From JAHEZL01 sp046074525 (lineage in GTDB: Bacteria > Bacteroidota > Bacteroidia > Flavobacteriales_C > GCA-002722245), in NCBI GenBank assembly GCA_046074525.1, contig JBJTOK010000030.1, positions 21,486 to 85,485 on the forward strand: a stretch of DNA of 64,000 bases. Direction: 5' to 3'. Both the position numbers and the translations under genes were made by a program. Of this stretch, positions 1 to 8,995 are shown one piece after another. Positions within the stretch are counted from its first letter, which is position 1. Each line of letters begins with the position of its first letter. Under the pieces are notes generated by a model, which did not search any database, was not told the DNA's origin, and worked only from the letters and a program-made list of their open reading frames with translations.

Positions 1-1
1 T

Positions 2-763
2 ACCGATACCTTCACCTGTCGTTCCATGTATTCTACCTATAGACTGGCACTAGACAGCGGGTGGATCAATCTGTCGGATTTCAGTGCTTACAGTAGTGAT
101 ATCCAGAAAAGGTTTATGGAAGATATCAATGAAGTTCTCGCGCAAAAAGATGTGGATCCGGAAGCTTATATTCCTTATTGGCTTAGTAATGGCGTGGATC
201 TCGTGTATGCTTTGCAGTTGCACAATGAAAGCATCAATGCTAAAGTAAAAGACGTTGCCACTAGTTACAGTGATGATGATTTCAACTATCACATGGTAAA
301 GGAATTTCTCATCGCCGGATTGCCGCTGGAAGAGAAAACAAAGACAAGTATATTCAATAACCAGTTTTATCAGTACGATATGTTTTTCGCATTGTATGCA
401 AAGAATAAACATCAGCTATTGCCTGCGAAATACCAGGATTCCCTGCTGCTTGCCGAAAGTGAACTGTTTGTGGAATTGAATTATGAATATGAATTCACGC
501 CTGATGATATGCGTTTCGTGAAGAAAAAAACCATTGAGTATGAAGGCGGGCAGGTGGATGTCTATCTTTTCAAGATTCTCGTGAAAGATACTGATGCGAA
601 ATTCTGGTATTACGGCATCTCAGGAGGCTATGAAAAAAATAATTTCCGCGGAGGAAGGAAGGTCTATCTCACGGGGATGGACTGGTCTACCGACAAAGAA
701 TTGAAAGGCTTAAAAGAAGAAGAAATCATTGATCGTCTTGTTTATCCCGATAAATATTATTGA
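2..763 (+). CDS. Hypothetical protein, 3' part only
   Basis: The frame is open from the first bases of the window to a TGA at 761-763, so the true start probably lies upstream; the first in-frame ATG is at 26. About 253 residues are visible. They are acidic and rich in aromatic residues, with no signal peptide, no membrane segment and no motif I recognise. The C-terminal third (YEGGQVDVYLFKI, FWYYGISGGY) looks like a beta-rich domain. The cupin gene starts 1 base after the stop, which suggests co-transcription. Function unknown. Confidence 0.6.
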   Translation, partial: TDTFTCRSMYSTYRLALDSGWINLSDFSAYSSDIQKRFMEDINEVLAQKDVDPEAYIPYWLSNGVDLVYALQLHNESINAKVKDVATSYSDDDFNYHMVKEFLIAGLPLEEKTKTSIFNNQFYQYDMFFALYAKNKHQLLPAKYQDSLLLAESELFVELNYEYEFTPDDMRFVKKKTIEYEGGQVDVYLFKILVKDTDAKFWYYGISGGYEKNNFRGGRKVYLTGMDWSTDKELKGLKEEEIIDRLVYPDKYY

Positions 764-764
764 T

Positions 765-1322
765 ATGGAAACAGCCAGCAGCACCCGTCGCATATACAAT
801 CCTATACAAAAGGACTATGTTACTTTCCTCAAAACTTCTGATGAAACCAACGGACAATGTACATTGGTTGAAGTGGAACTCGCGCCGCAAGGTGGAGTAG
901 GAGTACATTTCCATAAAACTTATTCTGAAAAATTCGATTGCCTTGAAGGGGAATTGAAGGTACAGCTGGGCAAAAAAAATCACACGCTTATGCCGTCGCA
1001 AAGCGCTGTGGCCGAGCCTTACATCAATCATCGTTTTTTTAATACTTCTGATAAGGTTTGTAAATTCCGTGTAGAGCTTCGTCCGGCCAGTAAAGGCTTT
1101 GAGCAAGCTTTGCAAATCGGTTATGGTTTGGCGCAGGATGGTTTGACAAAGAAAAATGGCTTTCCTAAGGATAAGCTGGCGCTCGCCTGGCTCTTCGATA
1201 TCAGTGAAAGTAATTTGCCTGGCTGGATGAGTGTTTTTGAATGGATATTGAGGAAGCAATCTAAAAAGGCTGTGGAGAAAGGGGTTGATAAAAAGTTGAT
1301 TGAGAAGTATGTGAGATTTTAA
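765..1322 (+). CDS. Cupin domain-containing protein
   Basis: A 185-residue protein. The ATG at 765 follows the upstream stop by one base and gives the usual cupin length; an earlier alternative start at 729 would overlap the preceding gene. A single double-stranded beta-helix domain spans about residues 25-110. It has the first cupin motif around VGVHFHKTYSEKF (paired His plus Glu, likely metal ligands) and a weaker second motif around the NHRFFN stretch. The C-terminal 60 residues are helical and basic. The substrate cannot be predicted; cupins range from enzymes to small-molecule binders. It overlaps the convergent LRR gene by 4 bases. Confidence 0.75.
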   Translation: METASSTRRIYNPIQKDYVTFLKTSDETNGQCTLVEVELAPQGGVGVHFHKTYSEKFDCLEGELKVQLGKKNHTLMPSQSAVAEPYINHRFFNTSDKVCKFRVELRPASKGFEQALQIGYGLAQDGLTKKNGFPKDKLALAWLFDISESNLPGWMSVFEWILRKQSKKAVEKGVDKKLIEKYVRF

Positions 1323-2182
1323 AACAACACCTTGCATTGTGGCATCAGCGCCCTCAATATTTCAATTTCACCTGCCGGGATTTTGTTGCCCCGTAAATCA
1401 AGTATTTCCAGGTTTTTCATGCTGGCCAGCGTTTCGGGAGCTGAGGTGAGGAGGTTGTCCTTCAGCGACAGTGATTTCAATTCCTGCATTTCAAATAAGG
1501 CTTCTGGTAAGGTTTCTATCTTATTGCCTTCCAGCACCAGCGTCTGTAATTCTTTCAGATTGCTTATCATCATGGAGATTTTCCTGATTTTACATGACAC
1601 CAGATACACTTCTTTGAGATGGACACAATTGGTTACTGTGCGTGGAAAGCCCATCAGATTGGTATTGTAGATGGTCAGTGATTTCAACTGCGGAAGCTGA
1701 GAAAGTACTGAGCTTACGCGAAATGTATCGGCTTCATTGCTTTGTATTTCCAGGGTGTGCAGACTTTGCAGGCCAATCATTTCTTTGGGCAAACTATCCA
1801 AAGAGGTTTGAAAAAGCTTTAATACCAATAAATTCCGCCATCCGCCGATTTCTGCAGGCAGGAGCTGCAAAGGATTTTGTCCGCTCTGGAAGTAAAGCAA
1901 ACTATTCAAAATACCAATTTCGGCAGGTAAATGGGTGAGGTTGTTGTTTTGCAATACAAGCACCTGTAAATGACTAAGCTTATCAATTCTTCCTATGTCT
2001 TTGCTCAAATCCTGGTTATCCGCTTTCAGTTTGTAAACCTCATCTTCAGATTTCATAGCTTCTGTAAAGGATTCAAACGTTTTGGTTTGAAAGGGTCCGT
2101 ATTTTTCAAAAGGGTTTTCGGCTTCCTGCGCATGCGCGCAAGATGCCAGCAAACTAAAAATGAGGAGCAGATGCTGTTTCAT
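1319..2182 (-). CDS. Secreted leucine-rich-repeat protein
   Basis: A 287-residue protein with a signal peptide (about residues 1-18, ending in CAHAQ). From about residue 60 onward it contains leucine-rich repeats of roughly 23 residues with the LxxLxLxxNxLxxLPxxI pattern (for example LVLQNNNLTHLPAEI and LVLEGNKIETLPEALFEM). This gives a curved solenoid expected to act as a protein-binding surface outside the cytoplasm. There is no enzymatic domain and no C-terminal sorting motif, so the partner is unknown. It is convergent with the cupin gene and divergent from rpoD, with about 125 bp in between. Confidence 0.8.
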   Translation of the reverse strand: MKQHLLLIFSLLASCAHAQEAENPFEKYGPFQTKTFESFTEAMKSEDEVYKLKADNQDLSKDIGRIDKLSHLQVLVLQNNNLTHLPAEIGILNSLLYFQSGQNPLQLLPAEIGGWRNLLVLKLFQTSLDSLPKEMIGLQSLHTLEIQSNEADTFRVSSVLSQLPQLKSLTIYNTNLMGFPRTVTNCVHLKEVYLVSCKIRKISMMISNLKELQTLVLEGNKIETLPEALFEMQELKSLSLKDNLLTSAPETLASMKNLEILDLRGNKIPAGEIEILRALMPQCKVLF

Positions 2183-2265
2183 GAGACCCTTAATTTAATA
2201 AGTTCTTAACACATTCCGTTTAAATAATTTTGCCAGGTACTTACAGGAAAAATAATTTGCTTCCC

Positions 2266-2273
2266 TATTTTTG
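2266..2273 (+). promoter_or_regulatory. Putative -7 box for the sigma factor gene
   Basis: TATTTTTG matches the Bacteroidota -7 consensus TAnnTTTG and lies 36 bases upstream of the sigma-factor ATG. A second match (TAATTTTG, 2225-2232) lies further upstream. Neither has a convincing TTTG at the -33 distance, so the assignment is tentative. Confidence 0.35.
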
Positions 2274-2308
2274 ATTTGCGTAAATTGCACAAATTTCATT
2301 AAGTACCC

Positions 2309-3172
2309 ATGAGACAGCTGAAAATTACCAAGTCTATTACCAACAGGGATAGCATTACATTAGATAAGTACTTACAGGAGATTGGTAAAGTGACTCTCAT
2401 TTCATCTGAAGAAGAAGTTGAGTTAGCTGTGAAGATCAGGAATGGGGATACAGAAGCTCTGGAGCGCCTCACTACCGCCAACCTCCGTTTCGTGGTTTCT
2501 GTGGCGAAACAATATCAGAATCAAGGCTTGTCTCTTCCCGATTTAATTAACGAAGGGAATCTCGGTTTGATCAAAGCTGCACAAAGATTTGATGAAACAA
2601 GAGGTTTTAAATTTATATCCTACGCCGTTTGGTGGATCCGCCAGTCGATTATTGCTGCTATTGCTGATCAAAGCCGTATGGTGCGTTTGCCTCTGAACAA
2701 AGTGGGCAACCTTACAAAAATCAAAAAAGGGATCTCTGACCTGGAACAAAGACTGGAGAGAGAGCCAACAGTAGAAGAAATTGCCGAGGCGGTAGAAATG
2801 GAGATTGACGAAGTTGTAGGTGCTATCAGCATCTCTGGCCGTCATACTTCGCTTGACGCGCCTTTCCAGGAAGGGGAAGACCACGGTTTGATTGACATTA
2901 TTCAAAACGATGATTCACCAACTGCCGACAGGAAACTGATTTCCGAGTCACTGCATGCTGAGATACAAAGATCACTCTCTACATTGACCGAGCGTGAAGC
3001 CGACGTTTTAAGAATGTTTTTCGGTATCGGATTGCCCCACGCCTATACGCTGGAGGAGATTGGTAACAAGCACGGACTTACAAGGGAACGCGTGCGACAG
3101 ATTAAGGAAAAGGCTATTCGCCGACTGAAACATCACACCAAGAGTAAATTGTTAAGATCTTACTTGGGTTAG
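2309..3172 (+). CDS. rpoD: Primary RNA polymerase sigma factor (RpoD/SigA type)
   Basis: A 287-residue sigma-70 factor. It directs core RNA polymerase to housekeeping promoters. Region 1.2 is at about residues 15-50 (DKYLQEIGKVTLIS). Regions 2.1-2.4 are at about 55-120, with the near-invariant RFVVSVAKQYQNQGL and the SYAVWWIRQSI promoter-melting helix. Region 3 is at about 125-200, and region 4 at about 215-280 ends in the helix-turn-helix LTRERVRQIKEKAIRRLK. It lacks region 1.1, as is typical of Bacteroidota primary sigma factors, which recognise TTTG/TAnnTTTG promoters. A strong terminator follows, so it is probably monocistronic. Confidence 0.95.
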   Translation: MRQLKITKSITNRDSITLDKYLQEIGKVTLISSEEEVELAVKIRNGDTEALERLTTANLRFVVSVAKQYQNQGLSLPDLINEGNLGLIKAAQRFDETRGFKFISYAVWWIRQSIIAAIADQSRMVRLPLNKVGNLTKIKKGISDLEQRLEREPTVEEIAEAVEMEIDEVVGAISISGRHTSLDAPFQEGEDHGLIDIIQNDDSPTADRKLISESLHAEIQRSLSTLTEREADVLRMFFGIGLPHAYTLEEIGNKHGLTRERVRQIKEKAIRRLKHHTKSKLLRSYLG

Positions 3173-3191
3173 CCCATAATTAAATTTCCTG

Positions 3192-3226
3192 AAAAGCCGG
3201 TCGTTCAGCAACGATCGGCTTTTTTA
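3192..3226 (+). terminator. Rho-independent terminator after rpoD
   Basis: An 11-bp stem (AGCCGGTCGTT with AACGATCGGCT, one G-U pair) and a short CAGC loop, flanked by A4 and T5, 20 bases after the sigma-factor stop codon. Confidence 0.85.
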
Positions 3227-3404
3227 CTTAGTTGCATATACGTAAAAAGACGTATTCTTATGATTCTCACTATCAGTATTTTGTGTGTTTTTATCTACGG
3301 AAACGAAATAATTGCAAAACGAATCATTCTTGAAAACATTATGCTTTAAAAATCGTTTCTTTCCTAGAAAAATTGGGCTCTGAATAAAAAAACTTAAAAA
3401 AAAA

Positions 3405-3437
3405 TTTGCATTCATAAGGAAACGTAGTGTACATTTG
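3405..3437 (+). promoter_or_regulatory. Strong Bacteroidota-type promoter for a non-coding transcript
   Basis: TTTG at 3405-3408, a 21-base spacer and TACATTTG at 3430-3437 match both consensus boxes exactly. No open reading frame starts in the 165 bases between it and the terminator at 3573-3606, so it most likely drives a small RNA with a start near 3441-3445. Confidence 0.65.
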
Positions 3438-3442
3438 CGCCA

Positions 3443-3606
3443 CTAGGTTAAAGTTGTAAGGCACTTTATGTTTTCAGACCGAAATCGTTCTTTCTATTAC
3501 TCAAGTTGTAAGCTAAATAATAGGCTGAAATGAATAGTGTCTTATAAAGTTGTTTATTGTTTTTATCCCTCTAAAAAGCCACCTGCCCCACAGGTGGCTT
3601 TTTTTT
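3443..3606 (+). ncRNA. Candidate structured small RNA, possibly 6S-like
   Basis: This stretch lies between a consensus promoter and an intrinsic terminator and has no credible ORF. It can fold into a long interrupted hairpin: TTGTAAGGCAC (3454-3464) pairs with GTGTCTTATAA (3537-3547, two G-U pairs), TTTCAG (3472-3477) with CTGAAA (3525-3530), and CTATTA (3494-3499) with TAATAG (3518-3523), separated by internal loops. A long imperfect hairpin with a central bubble and a length of about 160 nt is the general architecture of 6S RNA, which binds the housekeeping RNA polymerase holoenzyme. I did not match a 6S family consensus, so the identity is inference. An unrelated regulatory RNA or a leader for the gene at 3644 is possible. 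Confidence 0.45.
3573..3606 (+). terminator. Rho-independent terminator of the candidate small RNA
   Basis: AAAAGCCACCTG and CAGGTGGCTTTT pair perfectly across a CCCCA loop and are followed by a run of eight T. It lies upstream of the next gene start (3644), so it ends the preceding non-coding transcript. Confidence 0.88.
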
Positions 3607-3643
3607 AAACTATTTTCTTCTGCCTTAGTCTTACCTTTAACTT

Positions 3644-6403
3644 ATGAATCTCAAAACACGTATTCTGCTTTTCATTTTATCCCTTCCTGGTTATTTGATT
3701 GCACAGCAATACGTTTTAAAGGGCTTTATTGCTGATAGCAGTGAGCATGCTGTGCCAGCGGAAGTTTCTCTATATATAATGGATTCCATGACTTATAAGG
3801 TCAATACCGATTCCACTGGTTTCTTTGAAGTAAAAGTGAAAAGCGGAATGTACCTGCTCAATATTCAGTCGCCGGCATTTAAGGACTATCAGAGGAGTGT
3901 GAATGTGCAATCCGATACTAATCTTCAGAAAATTTACCTCCGGCCCAATGGCGTTAAGGAAATTAAAATCATCAGGGCTCCCGGCGTTGCGCAAAAAGGA
4001 GATACCACACAGTACAGTGCCAAAGCCTATAAAACCAATCCCGACGCCAGTGCTGAAGACCTCGTGAAGAAAATGCCGGGCATCACCATTGAGAATGGAA
4101 CTGTAAAGGCTCAGGGGGAAGAGGTAAAGAACGTGACGGTGGATGGCAAAGTGTTTTTTGGCGATGATGCAAACATCGCATTGAAAAATCTCTCAGCTGA
4201 TATGATAGATAAAGTGGAGGTTTTTGACCAGTGGAGCGATCAGGCTCAGTTTACGGGTTTTGATGATGGCAACTCACAGAAAGCAATCAATATAGTTACC
4301 AAATCGCAGACGAAGAACGGTACTTTCGGAAAGCTCTATGGGGGATACGGTGCTGACAATCGTTACCAGGCCGGGGGAACTTTGAACCTCTTTAATAAGC
4401 ACCGCAGATTTTCTCTTTTGGGTATGAGTAACAACATCAACCAGCAAAATTTTTCGATGCAGGATATTCTTGCTGCTACAGGAGGATCGGCACCTATGCC
4501 CGGTCGCGGCGGAGGAAATAGTCCTGCAAATAATTTCCTCCAGCCCTCGCAATCGGGCATCACTTCGGTGAATTCCTTTGGGATCAATTACAGTGATCAA
4601 TGGAGCAAAAAGATGAAGGTAACAGCCAGTTATTTTTTTACCAATTCCAGCAATGTGAACCAGCAGAATTTGTCGCGACAGTTTTTTTCTCCCAATGACA
4701 GCAGCTTGTATTACGATGAAATTGGCGATTACAACAACGCTTCCTTCAATCATCGCATCAATGCCAAGCTGGAGTATGCGATGGATACCATGAATTCCTT
4801 CATCTTTACTCCAAATATCAGTTTCCAGAATGGCTTTGTGAACAACGGTATCCAGGGACAAAATTCTCTTATGCAGAGTATCCTGTACACCAGATCGCAA
4901 AATACTTATGAAAGCGAAAGCAATGGCTACCGCATTTCCAATGAATTGTTATACCGACATAAATTTCAAAAAAAGGGAAGAACACTTTCTTTAAGTGTTA
5001 AGAATGATTTGAATAGCAAAAGCGCTGACAATACTCTCAAGGCGCTAAACACCTATTACCTTACATCCGTGATCGATACGCTGGATCAGCTCAGTAAGCA
5101 GTATGCGCCCGGTGAAAGTTATATTGCCAATGCCACCTACACCGAGCCACTGGGCAGAATATCGCAACTGATGTTGAATTACAAAGCGGCTTATAGCAGC
5201 AGTACTTCATTGGTGGAAACCAATCATTATGATTTCAATACTCAGGAATATTCTGTATTTGATACTACTTTGTCCAGTCGCCTCCAAAGCAATTACCTCA
5301 CGTACCAGCCCGGCTTGGCTTATCGTGTGAACATCAAGAAAGTCAATGCTTCTGTAGGAATGGATTACCAAAGGGTGCACATGTTCAACACACAAGCGCT
5401 GCCATATTCATCGGAAGTCAGTCGCACTTTTGAAAGTCTCCTGCCCAATGCAATGTTGCGGGTGAAGTTCTCTTCAAAAAGCAATATCCGTTTGTTCTAC
5501 CGTACACAAATCAATTTGCCTTCTGTGAATCAATTGCAGGAAGTGTGGAACAACTCCAATCCTTTGTTATTGTACACCGGTAATTCGGCCTTGAAGGCGC
5601 AATACGCCAACAACGTGAATTTGAGATACACCTATACCGATCCTTCCACTTCCCGCAGTTTTATGGTGTTTGCGAATATTAATTCTACCCATAACTATGT
5701 AACTAATGCTACCGAAGTGATGCTTAATGATACCATAATGGATGACGGAAAGGCATTGCAAAAAGGAACGCGTATTACCATGCCGGTGAATATGGGTGGT
5801 TACTGGAGTGCCCGATCGCACTGGGTTTTCAGTACGCCGGTTAAAAAGCTGAAATCGAATTTCAGTTCGGCTAGCGGATTTAATTATTCTTCAATTCCTG
5901 CTTTGGTGAACAAGCAGAAAAGCTTTTCCGATTCTTATACCATGATGGAAGGACTTAATTTATCGAGCAATATCAGCGAGAAAATAGATTTTACTATATC
6001 CACAACCGCCAATTACAATATTGTGCGCAATACTTTGCAGAACACGAATTACAATTACTTCTACCTGCTGTCTTCTTTCAAGATGTCGTATACTTTCTGG
6101 AAAGGAATGGTGCTGCAAACCGATGTAAACCATACCTACTACACTGGGCTGGGCCAGAACTTTAACCTCAATTACTTCTTGTGGAATGCTGCTTTGGCGA
6201 AGAAACTCTTCAAGGGAGATGCCGGCGAAATAAAGGTTTCGGTGTTTGATATCCTGAAACAAAACAACAGCGTTTCTCGAACAGTGAGCGATACTTACGT
6301 GGATGACTTGAGAAACGTGGTGCTGCAGCAATATTTCATGCTCACCTTCACGTATAAAATCAAGAAAATTGCAGCGACCGATGAGATTCCTGCCAAGCAA
6401 TAG
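3644..6403 (+). CDS. TonB-receptor-like outer-membrane beta-barrel protein
   Basis: A 919-residue protein with a signal peptide ending at about residue 20 (GYLIAQQ). A carboxypeptidase-regulatory-like beta-sandwich at about 22-110 is followed by a plug-like domain at about 130-225 (KKMPGITIENG, NVTVDGKVFFGDD), then a long barrel of alternating aromatic strands with a Gly/Pro-rich loop near 275-300. This is the layout of the OMP_b-brl_3 family, which is related to TonB-dependent receptors and abundant in Bacteroidota. I see no clear TonB box. The cargo is unknown; there is no SusD-like partner next to it. It probably has its own transcription unit after the small-RNA terminator. Confidence 0.85.
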   Translation: MNLKTRILLFILSLPGYLIAQQYVLKGFIADSSEHAVPAEVSLYIMDSMTYKVNTDSTGFFEVKVKSGMYLLNIQSPAFKDYQRSVNVQSDTNLQKIYLRPNGVKEIKIIRAPGVAQKGDTTQYSAKAYKTNPDASAEDLVKKMPGITIENGTVKAQGEEVKNVTVDGKVFFGDDANIALKNLSADMIDKVEVFDQWSDQAQFTGFDDGNSQKAINIVTKSQTKNGTFGKLYGGYGADNRYQAGGTLNLFNKHRRFSLLGMSNNINQQNFSMQDILAATGGSAPMPGRGGGNSPANNFLQPSQSGITSVNSFGINYSDQWSKKMKVTASYFFTNSSNVNQQNLSRQFFSPNDSSLYYDEIGDYNNASFNHRINAKLEYAMDTMNSFIFTPNISFQNGFVNNGIQGQNSLMQSILYTRSQNTYESESNGYRISNELLYRHKFQKKGRTLSLSVKNDLNSKSADNTLKALNTYYLTSVIDTLDQLSKQYAPGESYIANATYTEPLGRISQLMLNYKAAYSSSTSLVETNHYDFNTQEYSVFDTTLSSRLQSNYLTYQPGLAYRVNIKKVNASVGMDYQRVHMFNTQALPYSSEVSRTFESLLPNAMLRVKFSSKSNIRLFYRTQINLPSVNQLQEVWNNSNPLLLYTGNSALKAQYANNVNLRYTYTDPSTSRSFMVFANINSTHNYVTNATEVMLNDTIMDDGKALQKGTRITMPVNMGGYWSARSHWVFSTPVKKLKSNFSSASGFNYSSIPALVNKQKSFSDSYTMMEGLNLSSNISEKIDFTISTTANYNIVRNTLQNTNYNYFYLLSSFKMSYTFWKGMVLQTDVNHTYYTGLGQNFNLNYFLWNAALAKKLFKGDAGEIKVSVFDILKQNNSVSRTVSDTYVDDLRNVVLQQYFMLTFTYKIKKIAATDEIPAKQ

Positions 6404-6479
6404 AAACTTTATTTGCGTTTTCCGGTTTAAATAACCTCAACATTTTTCCTTTATCTGTGGGCTTGTATGCTAAAATTGT

Positions 6480-6487
6480 TATTTTTG
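6480..6487 (+). promoter_or_regulatory. Putative -7 box for the aconitase gene
   Basis: TATTTTTG matches TAnnTTTG exactly and is 43 bases upstream of the aconitase ATG. No good TTTG lies at the expected -33 position, so support is partial. Confidence 0.35.
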
Positions 6488-6529
6488 GTTGCGTCTCGCA
6501 AGAGGTATTAAAAACAAAACACTTACTAT

Positions 6530-8800
6530 ATGGCTTTTGACATTGACATGATTAAGGCGGTTTACGCCAAGTTCCCTTCCAGAGTAAACACTGCAAGAAA
6601 GGTAGTCGGGAAACCTTTAACCCTCACCGAAAAAATATTGTACGCCCACTTGTGGCAAGGGGATGCGACTGAAGCTTACGGTCGGGGAAAGTCTTACGTA
6701 GATTTCGCTCCGGATCGTATTGCCTGCCAGGATGCTACCGCACAAATGGCGTTGTTGCAATTCATGCATGCCGGAAAAAGTAAGGTGGCTGTACCTACTA
6801 CAGTTCACGCCGATCACTTGATTCAAGCCAAGCTGGGAGCCAAACAGGATTTGAGCTCATCAGCTATTACCAATAAAGAAGTTTTCGATTTCTTAAGCGC
6901 TGTATCCAACAAATACGGCATCGGTTTCTGGAAACCGGGTGCTGGTATCATTCACCAGGTAGTATTGGAAAATTATGCTTTTCCTGGCGGTATGATGATT
7001 GGTACCGACTCCCACACTGTTAACGCAGGTGGTTTAGGTATGGTGGCCATCGGTGTTGGTGGTGCTGACGCGGTGGATGTTATGGCAGGTATGGCCTGGG
7101 AATTGAAATTCCCTAAACTCATCGGTGTGAAACTCACTGGTAAGATGAATGGCTGGACAGCCTCTAAAGACGTTATTTTGAAAGTAGCCGGTATCCTTAC
7201 TGTAAAAGGTGGAACAGGTTGTATCGTTGAATATTTCGGCGAAGGTGCGCAATCACTGAGCTGTACAGGTAAAGGAACCATCTGTAACATGGGTGCTGAA
7301 ATTGGAGCTACCACTTCTACTTTCGGTTACGATGAAGCCATGGAAAGATACCTGCGCTCTACCGGCCGTAACGATGTGGCTGATGCTGCTAACGCTGTAA
7401 AAGAGCATTTGACTGCCGACCCTGAAGTGTATGCAAACCCTGAAAAATATTTCGACCAGGTGATTGAAATCAACCTGAGCGAACTCGAGCCACATGTAAA
7501 TGGTCCATTTACTCCCGACAGAGCTACGCCTATTTCTAAATTGAAAGAGGAAGCTGTAGCCAACGGATGGCCATTGAAAATTGAGTGGGGCCTCATCGGT
7601 TCTTGTACCAACTCTTCTTATGAAGATTTGTCGAGAGCTGCTTCTATCGCCACACAAGCCGTGAACAAAGGTTTGAAAACCAAAGCAGAATTTGGTATCA
7701 ACCCTGGTTCTGAACAAGTGCGCTACACTGCCGAGAGAGATGGATTACTTGCTCCTTTCGAGAAAGTAAATGCTACTTTGTTTACCAATGCCTGCGGACC
7801 ATGTATCGGTCAGTGGGATCGTGCAGGTGCCGACAAGAAAGAAAAAAATACCATCATCCACTCCTTCAACAGAAACTTCGCGAAGCGTGCCGATGGTAAC
7901 CCGAATACTTATGCTTTCGTGGCTTCCCCTGAAATTGTTGCCGCTCTGGCCATTGCAGGTGACCTCGGATTCAATCCATTGAAAGATACTTTAACCAACG
8001 ATAAAGGAGAACAAGTAAAATTGGAAGCTCCGAAGGGAGACGAGTTACCAGCAAAAGGATTTGCTGTGGAAGATAACGGTTACCAGGCTCCTGCAGCTGA
8101 CGGTTCTAAAGTAGTAGTAAGCGTGGATGCTAAATCTGATCGTTTACAATTGCTCGCTCCATTTGCTCCATGGAACAAGAAAAACATTACAGGTGCGAAA
8201 CTCCTGATTAAAGCGAAAGGAAAATGTACTACCGACCACATCTCTATGGCTGGTCCATGGTTGAAATTCCGCGGTCACCTGGATAATATTTCCAACAACT
8301 GCCTGATCGGTGCGGTGAATGCTTTCAGCGACGAAACCAATAAGGTGAAAAACCAACTCACTGGTGCTTACGGCGAAGTTCCGGCTGTAGCCCGTGCTTA
8401 CAAAGCAGCTGGTGTCCCTTCTATCGTTGTTGGTGATGAAAACTACGGTGAAGGTTCTTCAAGAGAGCACGCTGCAATGGAGCCGCGTCACTTAGGTACA
8501 GTAGCGGTATTGGTGCGTTCTTTCGCCCGTATCCACGAAACCAACCTGAAGAAACAAGGTATGTTGGCTCTGACTTTCGCTAATCCTGTGGATTACGATA
8601 AGATCCAGGAAGATGATACTATTGATTTCCTCGACCTTGAGCAATTCGCTCCGGGCAAGCCACTGACTTTAAAATTCACGCATGCCAACGGTACTGCTGA
8701 TGAGATCAAGTGCAACCACACTTACAACGATAGTCAGATCGGCTGGTTCGTTGCGGGTTCTGCACTCAACCTTATCGCTGCTGAAGCTGCGAAGAACTAA
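6530..8800 (+). CDS. acn: Aconitate hydratase
   Basis: A 756-residue enzyme interconverting citrate and isocitrate via cis-aconitate in the TCA cycle, in the cytoplasm. The large aconitase domain (about 1-500) carries GTDSHTVNAGGLG and the three [4Fe-4S] ligands Cys359 (GSCTNSS), Cys422 and Cys425 (ACGPCIGQW). The C-terminal swivel domain (about 560-756) carries the substrate-binding segments DHISMAGPWLKFRG and GEGSSREHAAMEPR. The length fits the mitochondrial-type aconitase subfamily rather than the longer AcnA/IRP1 type. An intrinsic terminator follows 21 bases after the stop, so it is probably monocistronic. Confidence 0.95.
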   Translation: MAFDIDMIKAVYAKFPSRVNTARKVVGKPLTLTEKILYAHLWQGDATEAYGRGKSYVDFAPDRIACQDATAQMALLQFMHAGKSKVAVPTTVHADHLIQAKLGAKQDLSSSAITNKEVFDFLSAVSNKYGIGFWKPGAGIIHQVVLENYAFPGGMMIGTDSHTVNAGGLGMVAIGVGGADAVDVMAGMAWELKFPKLIGVKLTGKMNGWTASKDVILKVAGILTVKGGTGCIVEYFGEGAQSLSCTGKGTICNMGAEIGATTSTFGYDEAMERYLRSTGRNDVADAANAVKEHLTADPEVYANPEKYFDQVIEINLSELEPHVNGPFTPDRATPISKLKEEAVANGWPLKIEWGLIGSCTNSSYEDLSRAASIATQAVNKGLKTKAEFGINPGSEQVRYTAERDGLLAPFEKVNATLFTNACGPCIGQWDRAGADKKEKNTIIHSFNRNFAKRADGNPNTYAFVASPEIVAALAIAGDLGFNPLKDTLTNDKGEQVKLEAPKGDELPAKGFAVEDNGYQAPAADGSKVVVSVDAKSDRLQLLAPFAPWNKKNITGAKLLIKAKGKCTTDHISMAGPWLKFRGHLDNISNNCLIGAVNAFSDETNKVKNQLTGAYGEVPAVARAYKAAGVPSIVVGDENYGEGSSREHAAMEPRHLGTVAVLVRSFARIHETNLKKQGMLALTFANPVDYDKIQEDDTIDFLDLEQFAPGKPLTLKFTHANGTADEIKCNHTYNDSQIGWFVAGSALNLIAAEAAKN

Positions 8801-8820
8801 GAATAGAATTCTTGTCAATG

Positions 8821-8853
8821 AAAAAATCCGCTGGTGAAACCAGCGGATTTTTT
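8821..8853 (+). terminator. Rho-independent terminator after aconitase
   Basis: AAATCCGCTGG pairs perfectly with CCAGCGGATTT around a TGAAA loop, with A-run and T-run flanks. Confidence 0.9.
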
Positions 8854-8892
8854 ATATGTGAAAGATGGGCTGAGTAAAAAATTCCCATTTTT

Positions 8893-8925
8893 TTTGCTTT
8901 TTGCTATGCAAAAAAATTATTTTTG
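8893..8925 (+). promoter_or_regulatory. Consensus promoter of the four-gene operon 8996-14609
   Basis: TTTG (8893-8896), a 21-base spacer and TATTTTTG (8918-8925) match the Bacteroidota consensus at both boxes and give a 5' leader of about 65 nt before the first ATG. Confidence 0.7.
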
Positions 8926-8995
8926 CCCCCCCAGATAAGAATTTGTAATTGATATTTCCGCCACAAACATTATTAATCATTTTAATTCATTTGTT

